A stretch of DNA of 64,000 nucleotides, from the NCBI GenBank assembly GCA_001725325.1, contig MEFY01000002.1, positions 1,057,559-1,121,558 on the forward strand, in the 5' to 3' direction. The stretch's first letter is position 1. The number at the start of each line of letters is the position of its first letter. This document shows positions 24,387 to 32,372 of the stretch, piece after piece. Source of the stretch: Leifsonia sp. SCN 70-46. Lineage in GTDB: Bacteria > Actinomycetota > Actinomycetes > Actinomycetales > Microbacteriaceae. The notes under the pieces are model-generated. The model ran no database searches. It was not told where the DNA came from and worked only from the letters and a program-made list of their open reading frames with translations. The position numbers and the translations under genes are program-made.

Positions 24387-25555
24387 GGGTCGCGCCAGTC
24401 GAGCGTCACCGTCGTGCCCCGGCCCGGCGTCGAGGTCACGCGCGCCGAGCCGCCCCGCACGGCGGCCAGCCGCCCGCGGATGCTCACGCGCAGGCCCAGC
24501 CGGTAGGGGTCGACCGCACCGGGCTCGAAGCCCGCGCCCTCGTCGCGCACGGTCACCGTGACGCCGTAGCCCGTGAGCCGGATCACGACCGAGCGCGGCA
24601 CGGACGGGTCGCCCGCGTGCCGCAGGCTGTTGCGCAGCGCCTCCGTCGCGCCCTCGGCGAACGCGTCCGCGACCTCGGCGGGGATGGGCGCCGCGCGCCG
24701 TGCGTCGGTCGTGATGGGGATGCCGCTCGAGAGGTCGAGGAGCACCGCGCGCAGGCGCGTGACGAACTCCGCGGGCTCGACGGGGGGCTGGTCGTCCCGC
24801 GACACATCGAGCCGGGCGAGCTGGTCGAGGGCCCTGGCCGCCTGGCTGCGCACCGAGCCCGTGAGCTCGCCGCGATCGGTGGTCGCGTAGTAGAGGGCGG
24901 TCATGAGCTCGTCGTGGATGAGCGCGTCGAGGCGGGCCTGCTCGTGCAGCCGCGCGGCGGCCGACGCGGCGCTCGCGGCGCTCGTCCGCGCGATGTTCGC
25001 GGCCTCGTCGAGCGCGCGCGCGTTGCGCACGGCGACGATCGCGACGACGCTGAAGATCGCGCTGAACGCCACGGCGAACAGCCCGTCCTGCAGCGCCTCG
25101 GAGAGGTCGACCTGGCCCGACGCGACGAAGCGCACGAGCGCGAGGGCCCCGGCGTTGGCGACGAGGGCGGTCCACGCGACGACCGGGCGGAACGCGAGGG
25201 CGGCGGGGACGGTGCCGATGCTCGTGATGCCGAGCGGCCAGGGCGACGCCGAGAGGGGCATGGCCTGGCCGTTCATGGCGGGGATCCAGGTGACCACCGC
25301 GGCCAGGAACGCGAGCGCGTATATGCCCAGCGCGATGCGCATGGCCCGCAGCGACAGCACTCGGGAGAGCAGGGCGAGGGCGACCGGGACGACGAACACG
25401 ACGGGCGCGGCGGCGATCGACCACGCCTCGTGCACGTAGCGGGACTGGTCGATGACCGTGCTCAGCGAGATGCCCGCGTAGATCGCGACCGCGATGCCGA
25501 GCACGACGACGATGGTGCGGACGACGCGCGCCTCGGCGACCGAGGCGTCCCTCAC
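24383..25555 (-). CDS. Two-component sensor histidine kinase (NarL/LuxR partner type)
   Basis: A 390-residue protein; the GTG overlaps the regulator stop (GTGA). Residues 10-200 hold about six transmembrane helices. A short dimerisation helix (ARLHEQARLDALIHDELMTA) contains the H-D-E-L phosphoacceptor pattern (LIHDEL) of HisKA_3-like kinases. An HATPase domain follows with EALRNSLRHAG (N box), DEGAGFEPG (G1) and RLGLRVSIRGRLAAV (G2). It should phosphorylate the LuxR-type regulator encoded just upstream. The signal is unknown; a ligand sensed within the membrane is suggested by the lack of a large external loop. Confidence 0.9.
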   Translation of the reverse strand: MRDASVAEARVVRTIVVVLGIAVAIYAGISLSTVIDQSRYVHEAWSIAAAPVVFVVPVALALLSRVLSLRAMRIALGIYALAFLAAVVTWIPAMNGQAMPLSASPWPLGITSIGTVPAALAFRPVVAWTALVANAGALALVRFVASGQVDLSEALQDGLFAVAFSAIFSVVAIVAVRNARALDEAANIARTSAASAASAAARLHEQARLDALIHDELMTALYYATTDRGELTGSVRSQAARALDQLARLDVSRDDQPPVEPAEFVTRLRAVLLDLSSGIPITTDARRAAPIPAEVADAFAEGATEALRNSLRHAGDPSVPRSVVIRLTGYGVTVTVRDEGAGFEPGAVDPYRLGLRVSIRGRLAAVRGGSARVTSTPGRGTTVTLDWRDP

Positions 25556-26214
25556 TGCTCGGGCCTCGGCAGGAGCCTGTCCTCGACCGCGCGCTTGTAG
25601 AGGTCGACCTTCGACGGGGCCGGGCGCCCCGCCATCGCGTACTTGGAGCGGATGCGCCGGATGTACTCCGACACCGTGCCCGCGGAGAGGCCGGCGCGGC
25701 TCGCGACCGTGACCGACTTCTCGCCGGACGCGTAGAGGGCGAGCACCTCCTGCTCCTTGGGGCTCAGGCGCACCGACGCGAGGTCGGGGTCGGAGTCGAG
25801 GGCCGCCGCCCACTCGGTCGTCGCGATGGCCTCCCCGCCGGACGTGCGGCGCACGGCGTCGAGGATGGCGTCGCGCGAGTCCGACTTTCGAACCACCCCG
25901 AGCACGCCCGCGCGCGAGGCCGCGCGCAGGTCCCCGGGGTCGTCCGCAGCGGTGAAGGCGAGCACGCGGGCGCCGTGCGCGTGCAGCACGTCGAGGTTGT
26001 GGGTGATCGTCGAGCCGTCGGAGAGGCGGATGTCGAGCACCACGAGGTCCACGCCCCCGAGGGAGGGCAGGATGTCGTCGATGGTCTCCCCGGCCGCCAC
26101 GATGCTGAGATCGGGCTCGTCGGCGACGAGCGACGCGAAGCCCAGCCGCACCGTCTCGTGGTCGTCCACGTGCGCGAGTCGGATAGTCCGGGTGCCCGGC
26201 AGGCCGTTGACCAT
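25552..26214 (-). CDS. LuxR/NarL-family response regulator
   Basis: A 220-residue protein from the ATG at 26214; earlier in-frame codons add an unlikely N-terminus. The receiver domain starts IRLAHVDDHETVRLGF with the acidic pair DD near residue 16. The phosphoacceptor Asp is in DLVVLDIRL and the switch Lys in VVRKSDSRD. The C-terminal helix-turn-helix is LSPKEQEVLALYASGEKSV followed by GLSAGTVSEYIRRIRSKY, typical of LuxR. It is the first gene of a three-gene, translationally coupled operon with the kinase and kinase-like protein. No Shine-Dalgarno is obvious before the ATG. Confidence 0.92.
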   Translation of the reverse strand: MVNGLPGTRTIRLAHVDDHETVRLGFASLVADEPDLSIVAAGETIDDILPSLGGVDLVVLDIRLSDGSTITHNLDVLHAHGARVLAFTAADDPGDLRAASRAGVLGVVRKSDSRDAILDAVRRTSGGEAIATTEWAAALDSDPDLASVRLSPKEQEVLALYASGEKSVTVASRAGLSAGTVSEYIRRIRSKYAMAGRPAPSKVDLYKRAVEDRLLPRPEQ

Positions 26215-26268
26215 AGTCGAGAATGTCACGCTTCTGCTCGCGAGCGCAAAACGCACAGTCCTGCCCCC

Positions 26269-26295
26269 CTAACGGGTGTCATGAAACTGACGACT
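26269..26295 (+). promoter_or_regulatory. Weak candidate flagellar-sigma promoter
   Basis: CTAA (26269-26272), 17 nt, then ACGACT (26290-26295). Spacing equals that of the five stronger flagellar promoters here, but the -10 starts A instead of C. A C6 tract followed by TAACGGG overlaps the -35, as in the fliC upstream region. It would serve the 26366 gene. Confidence 0.3.
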
Positions 26296-26365
26296 GCACG
26301 ATGTGTTCTACCCCTGCCAGTATTCGAACAACCCGACGTGCCCTCTGGATCCGGAGCAGACGAGA

Positions 26366-26782
26366 ATGCAAGCACCCGCCATACACGACCATGTCTCGTC
26401 GAAGCTCTACGCCTGGTACACGCTCGTCTCCGAGTGGGAGCCGCCGGGCCGCGGCTTCACCGGCATCTGCTCCGAGTGCCGTTCGTCGGCGCTCGCGAGC
26501 ACGATCGACATCACGGTGTGGCCGCACGACGTGATCCACCTGCTCGTGCAGTCCCTGCGCAGCGCGATCGCCGACGTCGAGGACTCGTACCGCGAGGAGT
26601 TCCCGTGGAACGCGGGTTCCGCGGCCGAGGTCGCGCGCGCGGCCGTCGGGCTGACCCTCGAGGGCCACGCCGACGACATCGTCAACGTGCTCGACGAGTG
26701 CCTCACCGACAAGCTGCAGTGCTACCTCACCGAGCAGGTCGAGAGGGGCATGCTCGAGCTCAGGCGCCCAGCGGCATCCTGA
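26366..26782 (+). CDS. Unknown 138-residue protein convergent with fliW
   Basis: I do not recognise this protein. The ATG at 26366 is chosen because the sequence becomes protein-like there and GGAGCAGACGAGA precedes it. A GTG at 26303 would add 21 residues. It has Trp/Tyr-rich N-terminal segments, a CSEC pair (near residues 36-39), two more cysteines (ECLTDKLQC) and amphipathic helices, and no signal peptide or membrane helix. Its last 23 bases overlap the end of fliW on the other strand. The position beside fliW and the upstream CTAA/C6 elements suggest a flagellar link. The four cysteines could bind a metal or form bonds. Confidence 0.6.
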   Translation: MQAPAIHDHVSSKLYAWYTLVSEWEPPGRGFTGICSECRSSALASTIDITVWPHDVIHLLVQSLRSAIADVEDSYREEFPWNAGSAAEVARAAVGLTLEGHADDIVNVLDECLTDKLQCYLTEQVERGMLELRRPAAS

Positions 26783-27131
26783 GGGGCCATTCGTCGCCGA
26801 GGATGAGCTGCGTCGCCTCGCCGCTCGTCGCGTGCATGAGGATGGGCGCCATGAGGTTGGCCGAGGGCCCGTCGTCGCCGATCGTGGTCACGACGAGCAC
26901 GCGCACGTCGTCCGAGCCGCTCGCGCCGATCGACTCGAGCTGCTGGGCGCTCACCTCGGGGTTGTAGTCCGGCAGGTACACGGGCGCGTCGATGACGAAG
27001 AGCCGGATGTCGGGTGCGTCGAGCGACCGCAGGCTGTAGAGGCCGTCCGCCTCCTCGACGGGCTCGAGGCCGAACTCGGTGAGCGGCGACAGCCCGGGCG
27101 GCGGGGCGATGAACGTGACGAGGCCGGTCAT
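26760..27131 (-). CDS. fliW: Flagellar assembly factor FliW
   Basis: A 123-residue protein; the ATG overlaps the flgL stop (ATGA). The start is typical of FliW (TGLVTFIAPPPGLSPLTEFGLEP), followed by LYSLRSLDAPDIRLFVIDAP and the C-terminal VLVVTTIGDDGPSANLMAPILMH. In Bacillus and others FliW binds flagellin and also inactivates CsrA, so that flagellin is translated only when it can be exported. Both partners, fliC and csrA, are in this window. It is last in the flgN-flgK-flgL-fliW operon, matching the usual flgL-fliW neighbourhood. Confidence 0.95.
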   Translation of the reverse strand: MTGLVTFIAPPPGLSPLTEFGLEPVEEADGLYSLRSLDAPDIRLFVIDAPVYLPDYNPEVSAQQLESIGASGSDDVRVLVVTTIGDDGPSANLMAPILMHATSGEATQLILGDEWPLRMPLGA

Positions 27132-28012
27132 GAGAGGAACGACATGAGCGTCGGCTGCAGCGCGCGCGCCGTGACCGCGAGGGCGGTCTGGTAGGCGACC
27201 TCCTGCGACTTCAGCTCGAGGATGACCTTGCTCAAGTCCACGTCCTCCACACTCGCCCTCTGGTTCTCGAGGGAGCCGGCCTGCGACATGTTCAGCTCCT
27301 TGCTCGTCTCGAGTTGGGTGTACCTCGACCCTACGCGCGACTGCTCTCCCAGTATCGCCGACATCGCGGTGTCGACCTCGGTGAGACGCGCGCTCACGTC
27401 CACGCCCGCGCGCAGGTCCGCGGCGATGTTCTCGATGAGGGCGAACGCCGACGTGGCGCCGGAGCCGAAGGCGGCGGTGCCGTCGACGTCGACCCGCACC
27501 GTCGAGGTGGGGCTCACGCGGCGCTCGACCGCGCTGCCGGGCACGGCCGTCGACGCGTACGCGGCGTTGAACGCCTCGCCCGCGTCGGAGTTGCCCGCGA
27601 ATATCGAGCGGCCCGCGTACTTCGTGTTCGCCGTCGCGAGCAGCTGGTCTTTGAGGGAGTCGAGCTGCGTCGCGATGGCCTCGCGCGAGGTCGCGCTGAG
27701 CGCGCCCGCGTTGCCGCCCTGCACGGTGAGGTCGCGCACCGTGCGCATCGTCGCCGTCGCGGACGAGAGGGCGTCGTCGGCGGTGCCGAGCCACGCGAGC
27801 CCGTCGCCGATGTTCGTGGAGTACTGCTTGAGCGCGCGCTGGTCGGCACGGATGCGCATGGACTCGCCCGCGCCGGCCGGGTCGTCCGACGGCTTGTTGA
27901 TGACCTTCTGCGTGCCCGCCTGGTTCTGCAGCTTGGCGAGGTTCGCGAGCGACGACTGCATGTTCGACTGCGAGCTGTGCAGCAGCATCTGGCTGGTGAT
28001 TCTCTGGACCAT
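27128..28012 (-). CDS. flgL: Flagellar hook-filament junction protein 2 (FlgL/HAP3)
   Basis: A 294-residue flagellin homologue. The N-terminal helix region is VQRITSQMLLHSSQSNMQ with KVINKPSDDPAGAGESMRIR, the standard FlgL signature. The C-terminal D0 region is VDLSKVILELKSQEVAYQTAL. It forms, with FlgK, the adaptor between hook and filament and is exported by the flagellar type III system. The gene follows flgK by three bases and overlaps fliW, consistent with one transcript from the promoter at 29971-29997. Confidence 0.95.
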   Translation of the reverse strand: MVQRITSQMLLHSSQSNMQSSLANLAKLQNQAGTQKVINKPSDDPAGAGESMRIRADQRALKQYSTNIGDGLAWLGTADDALSSATATMRTVRDLTVQGGNAGALSATSREAIATQLDSLKDQLLATANTKYAGRSIFAGNSDAGEAFNAAYASTAVPGSAVERRVSPTSTVRVDVDGTAAFGSGATSAFALIENIAADLRAGVDVSARLTEVDTAMSAILGEQSRVGSRYTQLETSKELNMSQAGSLENQRASVEDVDLSKVILELKSQEVAYQTALAVTARALQPTLMSFLS

Positions 28013-28015
28013 CGG

Positions 28016-29437
28016 TTATCTCCCCACGAGCCCTGTGCGGTTGATGAGGGTGTCGAGCATCTCGTCGATCGCCGTCATGACGCGCGCTGCACCCTGGTAC
28101 GCGTGCTGGTACGTGATGAGCGAGGTGGTCTCCTCGTCCATGTCGACGCTCGTCTCCGAGAGGAGCTTCGAGGTCGCGGATGCCGCGGCCTGCGTCGCCG
28201 TCTTGGCCTGGTCCGTCGCCTTGGCCGTCGCGATGCCGATGCGCACGACGAAGTCGGACCACGCGGCATCCGGTCCCGTGGCCGAGGTGCCGAGCGCCGC
28301 GATCGTGTCCGCGAGCGACCCGTCGAGGCCGCCCTTGCCCGGGGTCGCCGCGGCGATGCCCGAGACGTCCGTGGGCACTATCGTGAGGCCGAGCGCGGCG
28401 GGCTTGCCCGCGGCGAACGAGAAGAAGTCGAGGTTCGTGGTGCCCGTCGAGGTCGCGCCCGTCCGGTGGATGGCGTTGACCTGGGTCGCGAGCTGGGTCG
28501 CGAGCGCGTTGTAGGTGTCGGCGGCGGAGAGGATGCTGCCACCGCCGCTCGCGGATCCGGGGGCGAGGGCCCCGACGGCCGCCGCGAGCGCACCACCCGT
28601 GAGCTCTGCGGAGCGTCCGGGGCTGTTCGCCCACTCGAGCTGCACGGGGAGCGTGTTGGCGTCGTTCATGATCGCCGCGCCCGTGAGCACGAGCGTGTGG
28701 GTCTTGTTGCCGGTCACGAGCGGGTTGCCGCCCACGAGCACGTCGGCGGAGCCGTCGGCGCGGTCGACGACCGTCGCGCCCGTGAGGTTCGCGAGGCTGT
28801 TCGTGAGCCGCGCGCGCTGGTCGAGCATCTCGTTGGGCGACTGGCCGGCGGCCGTGGCCTGGCGGATCTGGTCGTTGAGCTGCGCGACCTGCGTGGCGAG
28901 CGCGTTGACCTGCACGACCATGCCCTGGGCCTGGCTGCGGGTCGCGGAGAACGTGCTCACGGCGTCGTTGTAGCCCTGCGCGATGCGGCTGGAGAGCGTG
29001 GTCGCGGCCTCGAGCAGCACGCCCGCGGCCGACGGGTCGGCCGGGTGGTTGGCGACGTTCTGCCACGCCGCCCAGAAGTCGTGGAGCTTCGATGCGAGGC
29101 CCGTGTCGCCGGGCTCGTGGAGCGCCGTCTCGAGCGCGTCCTGCACCGTCGAGGTCATGTCGGCGTAGCCGCTCGACGCCGAGGCGTTGCGCACGCGGCT
29201 CTCGAGGAGCGCGTTGCCGAGGCGCTGGATCATGTCGACCGAGACGCCCGTGCCGCCGCGGAAGAGGGTGTCGAGGGGGCCGATGCCCGCGAGGGAGCCG
29301 TTGGCCGACTGCGAGACGCGCTGGCGCGTGTAGCCCTCGGTGTTGACGTTGGCCATGTTCTGGCCGATGGTGTCGATCCCCGCACGCGCGGCCGCGAGGC
29401 CCGTGTACGCGGTGCTGAGCCCGCCGAACGTGCTCAC
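28016..29437 (-). CDS. flgK: Flagellar hook-filament junction protein 1 (FlgK/HAP1)
   Basis: A 473-residue protein from a GTG overlapping the flgN stop. It opens STFGGLSTAYTGLAAARAGI then GQNMANVNTEGYTRQRV, the flagellar rod/hook ANVNTxGYxR motif. It ends with SVDMDEETTSLITYQHAYQGAARVM, the conserved FlgK C-terminal helix. It caps the hook before the filament is added. FlgN, the chaperone for FlgK and FlgL, is encoded directly upstream, so chaperone and clients are co-translated. Confidence 0.96.
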   Translation of the reverse strand: MSTFGGLSTAYTGLAAARAGIDTIGQNMANVNTEGYTRQRVSQSANGSLAGIGPLDTLFRGGTGVSVDMIQRLGNALLESRVRNASASSGYADMTSTVQDALETALHEPGDTGLASKLHDFWAAWQNVANHPADPSAAGVLLEAATTLSSRIAQGYNDAVSTFSATRSQAQGMVVQVNALATQVAQLNDQIRQATAAGQSPNEMLDQRARLTNSLANLTGATVVDRADGSADVLVGGNPLVTGNKTHTLVLTGAAIMNDANTLPVQLEWANSPGRSAELTGGALAAAVGALAPGSASGGGSILSAADTYNALATQLATQVNAIHRTGATSTGTTNLDFFSFAAGKPAALGLTIVPTDVSGIAAATPGKGGLDGSLADTIAALGTSATGPDAAWSDFVVRIGIATAKATDQAKTATQAAASATSKLLSETSVDMDEETTSLITYQHAYQGAARVMTAIDEMLDTLINRTGLVGR

Positions 29438-29919
29438 GCGTCGTTGTCCAGAAGGCGGGCGCGCGGGCTCGGGATGTCGGCGGCGCCGGACGAGTCGTAG
29501 GTGCCGCTGTCGGTCACGATGTGCGCGAGGGTCTCCTGGGTGGAGCGCGATGCCGCCCGCAGGAACTGCAGGTTGCTGTCGCGCAGGGCCGCGATCCCCG
29601 CGGCGAGCTCGTTGAGCGCCTGCAGGTGCGACGTGAACGTCTCCTTCCACGCCGCGGACGGGGCGTGGGTGATGATCTCCTTGAGCGTCGCATCCTCGTT
29701 GGTGCCCCACTCGGCGGCGACGCCGGCGACCTCGACCGAGCGCTCGAGCGCCGACTGGCGCAGACGGCCCAGCACCTGCTCGACCTCGCGCGTCGCGAAC
29801 GGGAGCCAGCGCGTGCGACCCGCGCTCAGCAGCAGCTGCTCCTCCTCGAGCTTGAACATGAGCAGCTCGAGCATCTCGCGCTCACGCCAGAGGAGAGCGG
29901 ACAGTTCATGGGCTCCCAT
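29434..29919 (-). CDS. flgN: Flagellar export chaperone FlgN-like
   Basis: A 161-residue, almost all-helical protein from the ATG at 29919, with AAGGAG 11 nt upstream; an in-frame ATG at 29961 is less likely. It has the FlgN pattern of an N-terminal L-x-x-E-x-L helix (LSALLWREREMLELLMFKLEEEQ) and a C-terminal helical segment (ALRDSNLQFLRAASRSTQETL). FlgN holds FlgK and FlgL for export. Identification rests on helical pattern, size and position at the head of flgKL, since FlgN sequences are weakly conserved. Confidence 0.8.
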   Translation of the reverse strand: MGAHELSALLWREREMLELLMFKLEEEQLLLSAGRTRWLPFATREVEQVLGRLRQSALERSVEVAGVAAEWGTNEDATLKEIITHAPSAAWKETFTSHLQALNELAAGIAALRDSNLQFLRAASRSTQETLAHIVTDSGTYDSSGAADIPSPRARLLDNDA

Positions 29920-29970
29920 ACCTGCGACAACTCCTTCCGGTTCGAGTGTACGAATGGGCATACAGAGAAC

Positions 29971-29997
29971 TGTCGGCAGCTGTCGGCGATCCGTTAG
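29971..29997 (-). promoter_or_regulatory. Flagellar sigma (FliA-type) promoter of flgN-flgK-flgL-fliW
   Basis: On the minus strand CTAA (29997-29994), 17 nt, then CCGACA (29976-29971). It matches the CTAA-N17-CCGA architecture found before fliC, flgB, flbD and fliM. The expected start is near 29963, about 45 nt before the flgN ATG. The rest of the 298-bp region between flgN and fliA holds a perfect TGATATATCA palindrome (30006-30015) and the G6/C6 dyad described next. Confidence 0.7.
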
Positions 29998-30057
29998 CGG
30001 AAAGTTGATATATCACGGCACCGGGGTACATGGGCAGGACGACACGCGCACCCGTAG

Positions 30058-30089
30058 TGGGGGGTACGGAGGGGGTGCTGGACCCCCCA
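30058..30089. promoter_or_regulatory. TGGGGGGT-N16-ACCCCCCA dyad upstream of fliA
   Basis: TGGGGGGT (30058-30065) and ACCCCCCA (30082-30089) are exact inverted repeats 16 bases apart, about 130 nt before the fliA start. They could be an operator or a hairpin. Similar G6/C6 tracts precede other motility and pilus genes here. The fliA promoter itself is not clear; no CTAA-N17-CCGA element precedes fliA. Confidence 0.4.
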
Positions 30090-30217
30090 TACTTGTGAAC
30101 TGTCACCGGTGAGGGCTTACCCAGCACCCACTGCCTCACCCCGGTATCCCGACGAATGTACAAGCGACCCCTCGGGGCCGTACCCGCAATGAATCGGTGA
30201 CTTCTGGGGAGCACTCG

Positions 30218-31039
30218 GTGAATCGAGAACAACGCAACGCGCTCGTCGTTGAGAACCTGCCTCTGGTGGGATATCTCGTGCGCGACCTCTGCGCGCGCGC
30301 AACCCATCTCTCCCGCGACGACCTCGCCGCGGCCGGCGCCCTGGCCCTCGTGACCTCCGCGGACGCTTACGACCCCACGCTCGGCGTGCCGTTCGGCGCC
30401 TTCGCGCGCCGCCGCATCATCGGCTCGTTCGCCGACACCATGCGCACGGACGACTGGGCGACGCGCAGCGCGCGCCGCCGCATCCGCGAGACCCTCGCCG
30501 TGCAGGAGACTCTCACCTCCTCGCTCGGGCGCGTGCCCACGGTCGAGGAGATCGCCTCGACGCTCGGCGTCGACCGCCAGACCGCCACCGACGCGCTCAG
30601 CGACGCCTCGCGCACCGTGAGCACGCTCGACGAGATCAACACCGACCTGCTCATCGCCGACAACTCCACCCCCGAGGAGACGGTCATCACGCAGGAGCGC
30701 ACGGTGTTCGTCCGGTCGACCGTCGCCGCCCTCCCCGAGGACATGCGCTACATCATCGAGCAGATCTACTTCGAGGAGCGCACGGTCAAGGAGATCGCGG
30801 AGGAGCTCGGCTTCACGCACTCCGCCGTGTCGCAGAAGCGCGCGGAGGCCGTGCGCCTCATCCGCGACGGGCTCAGCACCCACTACTCGGAGGACGAGCG
30901 CGCGAGCCAGGCCGCCGCCGAGTCCCGCATCGCACCCGTGCGCCGCGCCGCCTATCTCGCGCGCGTCGCCGAGTACGCCAAGGCCGGCATGGTCGACGGC
31001 CTGGCCGACGGAGGATGGGCCGAATCCGCAGTCTCGTGA
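30218..31039 (+). CDS. fliA: Flagellar/WhiG-family RNA polymerase sigma factor
   Basis: A 273-residue sigma factor. The GTG at 30218 is chosen because GGGGAG lies six bases upstream; a GTG at 30197 lacks a site. Region 2 is visible in LVGYLVRDLCAR and AYDPTLGVPFGAFARRRIIGSF, followed by DTMRTDDWATRSARRRIR. Region 3 is LGRVPTVEEIASTLGVD and region 4 is FEERTVKEIAEELGFTHSAV then SQKRAEAVRLIRD. The pattern is that of sigma-28/WhiG factors. It lies directly upstream of flagellin and probably recognises the CTAA-N17-CCGA promoters of this window. No anti-sigma FlgM is encoded beside it. Confidence 0.93.
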   Translation: MNREQRNALVVENLPLVGYLVRDLCARATHLSRDDLAAAGALALVTSADAYDPTLGVPFGAFARRRIIGSFADTMRTDDWATRSARRRIRETLAVQETLTSSLGRVPTVEEIASTLGVDRQTATDALSDASRTVSTLDEINTDLLIADNSTPEETVITQERTVFVRSTVAALPEDMRYIIEQIYFEERTVKEIAEELGFTHSAVSQKRAEAVRLIRDGLSTHYSEDERASQAAAESRIAPVRRAAYLARVAEYAKAGMVDGLADGGWAESAVS

Positions 31040-31085
31040 GTCACACGAGTCACACGGACCACTTACCCCCCTTTCGGGAACTTCA

Positions 31086-31112
31086 CTAACCCCTGACCAG
31101 CAGCAACCGAAT
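31086..31112 (+). promoter_or_regulatory. Flagellar sigma promoter of flagellin
   Basis: CTAA (31086-31089), 17 nt, CCGAAT (31107-31112); start expected near 31120, giving a leader of about 55 nt. ACCCCCCTTTCGGG (31065-31078) lies just upstream and recalls the tract before the 26366 gene. Confidence 0.7.
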
Positions 31113-31127
31113 GTCAACAGTGCCGGA

Positions 31128-31167
31128 CCACGGATGGACCAGCGCAACAAGCCCACATCACGGAGGA
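31128..31167 (+). promoter_or_regulatory. Candidate CsrA-binding sites in the flagellin leader
   Basis: ACGGATGG (31130-31137) is close to the CsrA consensus and places CGGA in the loop of a short CCA/TGG hairpin (31128-31137). A second ACGGAGGA (31160-31167) is the Shine-Dalgarno itself. Two GGA sites 30 nt apart, one covering the ribosome site, is the arrangement CsrA uses to block flagellin translation in Bacillus. csrA and fliW are both in this window. Binding is inferred. Confidence 0.45.
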
Positions 31168-31174
31168 AATCACC

Positions 31175-32323
31175 ATGGGTATGTCAATCAACACCAACAT
31201 CGCGGCGAACAACTCGTACCGCAACCTCACGAACACGCAGAACGACCTGTCCAAGTCGCTGGAGAAGCTCTCCAGCGGTCTTCGCATCAACCGCGCAGCG
31301 GATGACGCGGCAGGCCTCGCGATCTCTGAGGGCCTCAAGTCGCAGGTCGGCGGCCTCACGGTCGCGTCCCGCAACGCGCAGGACGGCATCTCGGTCATCC
31401 AGACCGCTGAAGGCTCGCTCTCCGAGGTCCACACGATCCTGCAGCGCATGCGCGACCTCGCCGTCCAGGCCGGCAACGACTCGAACAACTCGACGTCGCG
31501 CGCCGCGATCACCACGGAGGTGACCGCGCTCACGACCGAGCTCGGCCGCATCGCCGCGGGCACGGACTTCAACGGCACCAAGCTCCTCGACGGCTCCGCG
31601 TCGTCGCTGAGCTTCCAGGTGGGCGCGAACGGCGACGCGGCGAGCCGCATCGCCGTCAACCTCACCAACATCGCCGGTCTGGCCGCGGGCCTGACCACCG
31701 GTGGTGCTGGCGCGAAGTTCGACGTCGTCACCCCGACCGCGGTCACCGGTGCGCAGCAGTTCACGATCACCGACGGCACGACCAACACCTCGGTGTCGGT
31801 CACGCTCGGTGCCGCGGGCACGTACAAGACCGTGCAGGAGGTCGCCAACGCCCTCAACGCCGACACCGGCTTCAAGGGCAAGCTCAACGCCACGGTGAAC
31901 CAGAACAACCAGCTCGTCGTGAGCGCCCTCTCGGGCGGCGCGGTCGTCGGTGGTGGCACGGCCGGTACGGACGCCTCGTCCGGTACGGGTGTCGGCACCA
32001 GCTCGGCCGTCGCCGGTGGTGTTCTCAACTTCACCAACGCGACCACGTCCGCCGCGGCCATCACGGCCATCGACGCGCGCATCTCGACGGTGTCGACCGC
32101 TCGCGCCGACCTCGGTGCGCAGCAGAACCGCTTCGAGAGCGTCATCCGCAACCTGGCGGTCTCGAAGGAGAACCTGTCGGCGGCCGGATCGCGCATCCGC
32201 GACACGGACATGGCGGAGGAGATGGTCAAGTACACGCGTGCCAACATCCTGCAGCAGGCCGGTACCGCGATGCTCGCCCAGGCGAACCAGAGCACGCAGG
32301 GCATCCTGCAGCTCCTGCGCTAG
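31175..32323 (+). CDS. fliC: Flagellin
   Basis: The filament subunit, 382 residues. The ATG at 31175 is eight bases after GGAGG. The conserved N-terminal D0/D1 region is SINTNIAANNSYRNLTNTQND with LSSGLRINRAADDAAGLAISE. The C-terminal helix region is NLSAAGSRIRDTDMAEEMVKY ending GTAMLAQANQSTQGILQLLR. The central variable part (about 155-275) is short and Thr/Gly/Ala-rich, so the filament surface domain is small. Codons are the cleanest in the window, as expected for an abundant protein. It has its own FliA-type promoter and is followed by a strong hairpin before fliD, which should keep flagellin mRNA in excess. Confidence 0.98.
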   Translation: MGMSINTNIAANNSYRNLTNTQNDLSKSLEKLSSGLRINRAADDAAGLAISEGLKSQVGGLTVASRNAQDGISVIQTAEGSLSEVHTILQRMRDLAVQAGNDSNNSTSRAAITTEVTALTTELGRIAAGTDFNGTKLLDGSASSLSFQVGANGDAASRIAVNLTNIAGLAAGLTTGGAGAKFDVVTPTAVTGAQQFTITDGTTNTSVSVTLGAAGTYKTVQEVANALNADTGFKGKLNATVNQNNQLVVSALSGGAVVGGGTAGTDASSGTGVGTSSAVAGGVLNFTNATTSAAAITAIDARISTVSTARADLGAQQNRFESVIRNLAVSKENLSAAGSRIRDTDMAEEMVKYTRANILQQAGTAMLAQANQSTQGILQLLR

Positions 32324-32372
32324 TCCTCAGTCCAGCTTCTGAACTGATCTAGGCACCATCCTCCGGTGGTGG

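Noticed and set aside
30006-30015. TGATATATCA palindrome as a promoter or operator
   Set aside because: Perfect but only ten bases and not repeated elsewhere; the flgN promoter is already explained by the nearby CTAA-N17-CCGACA.
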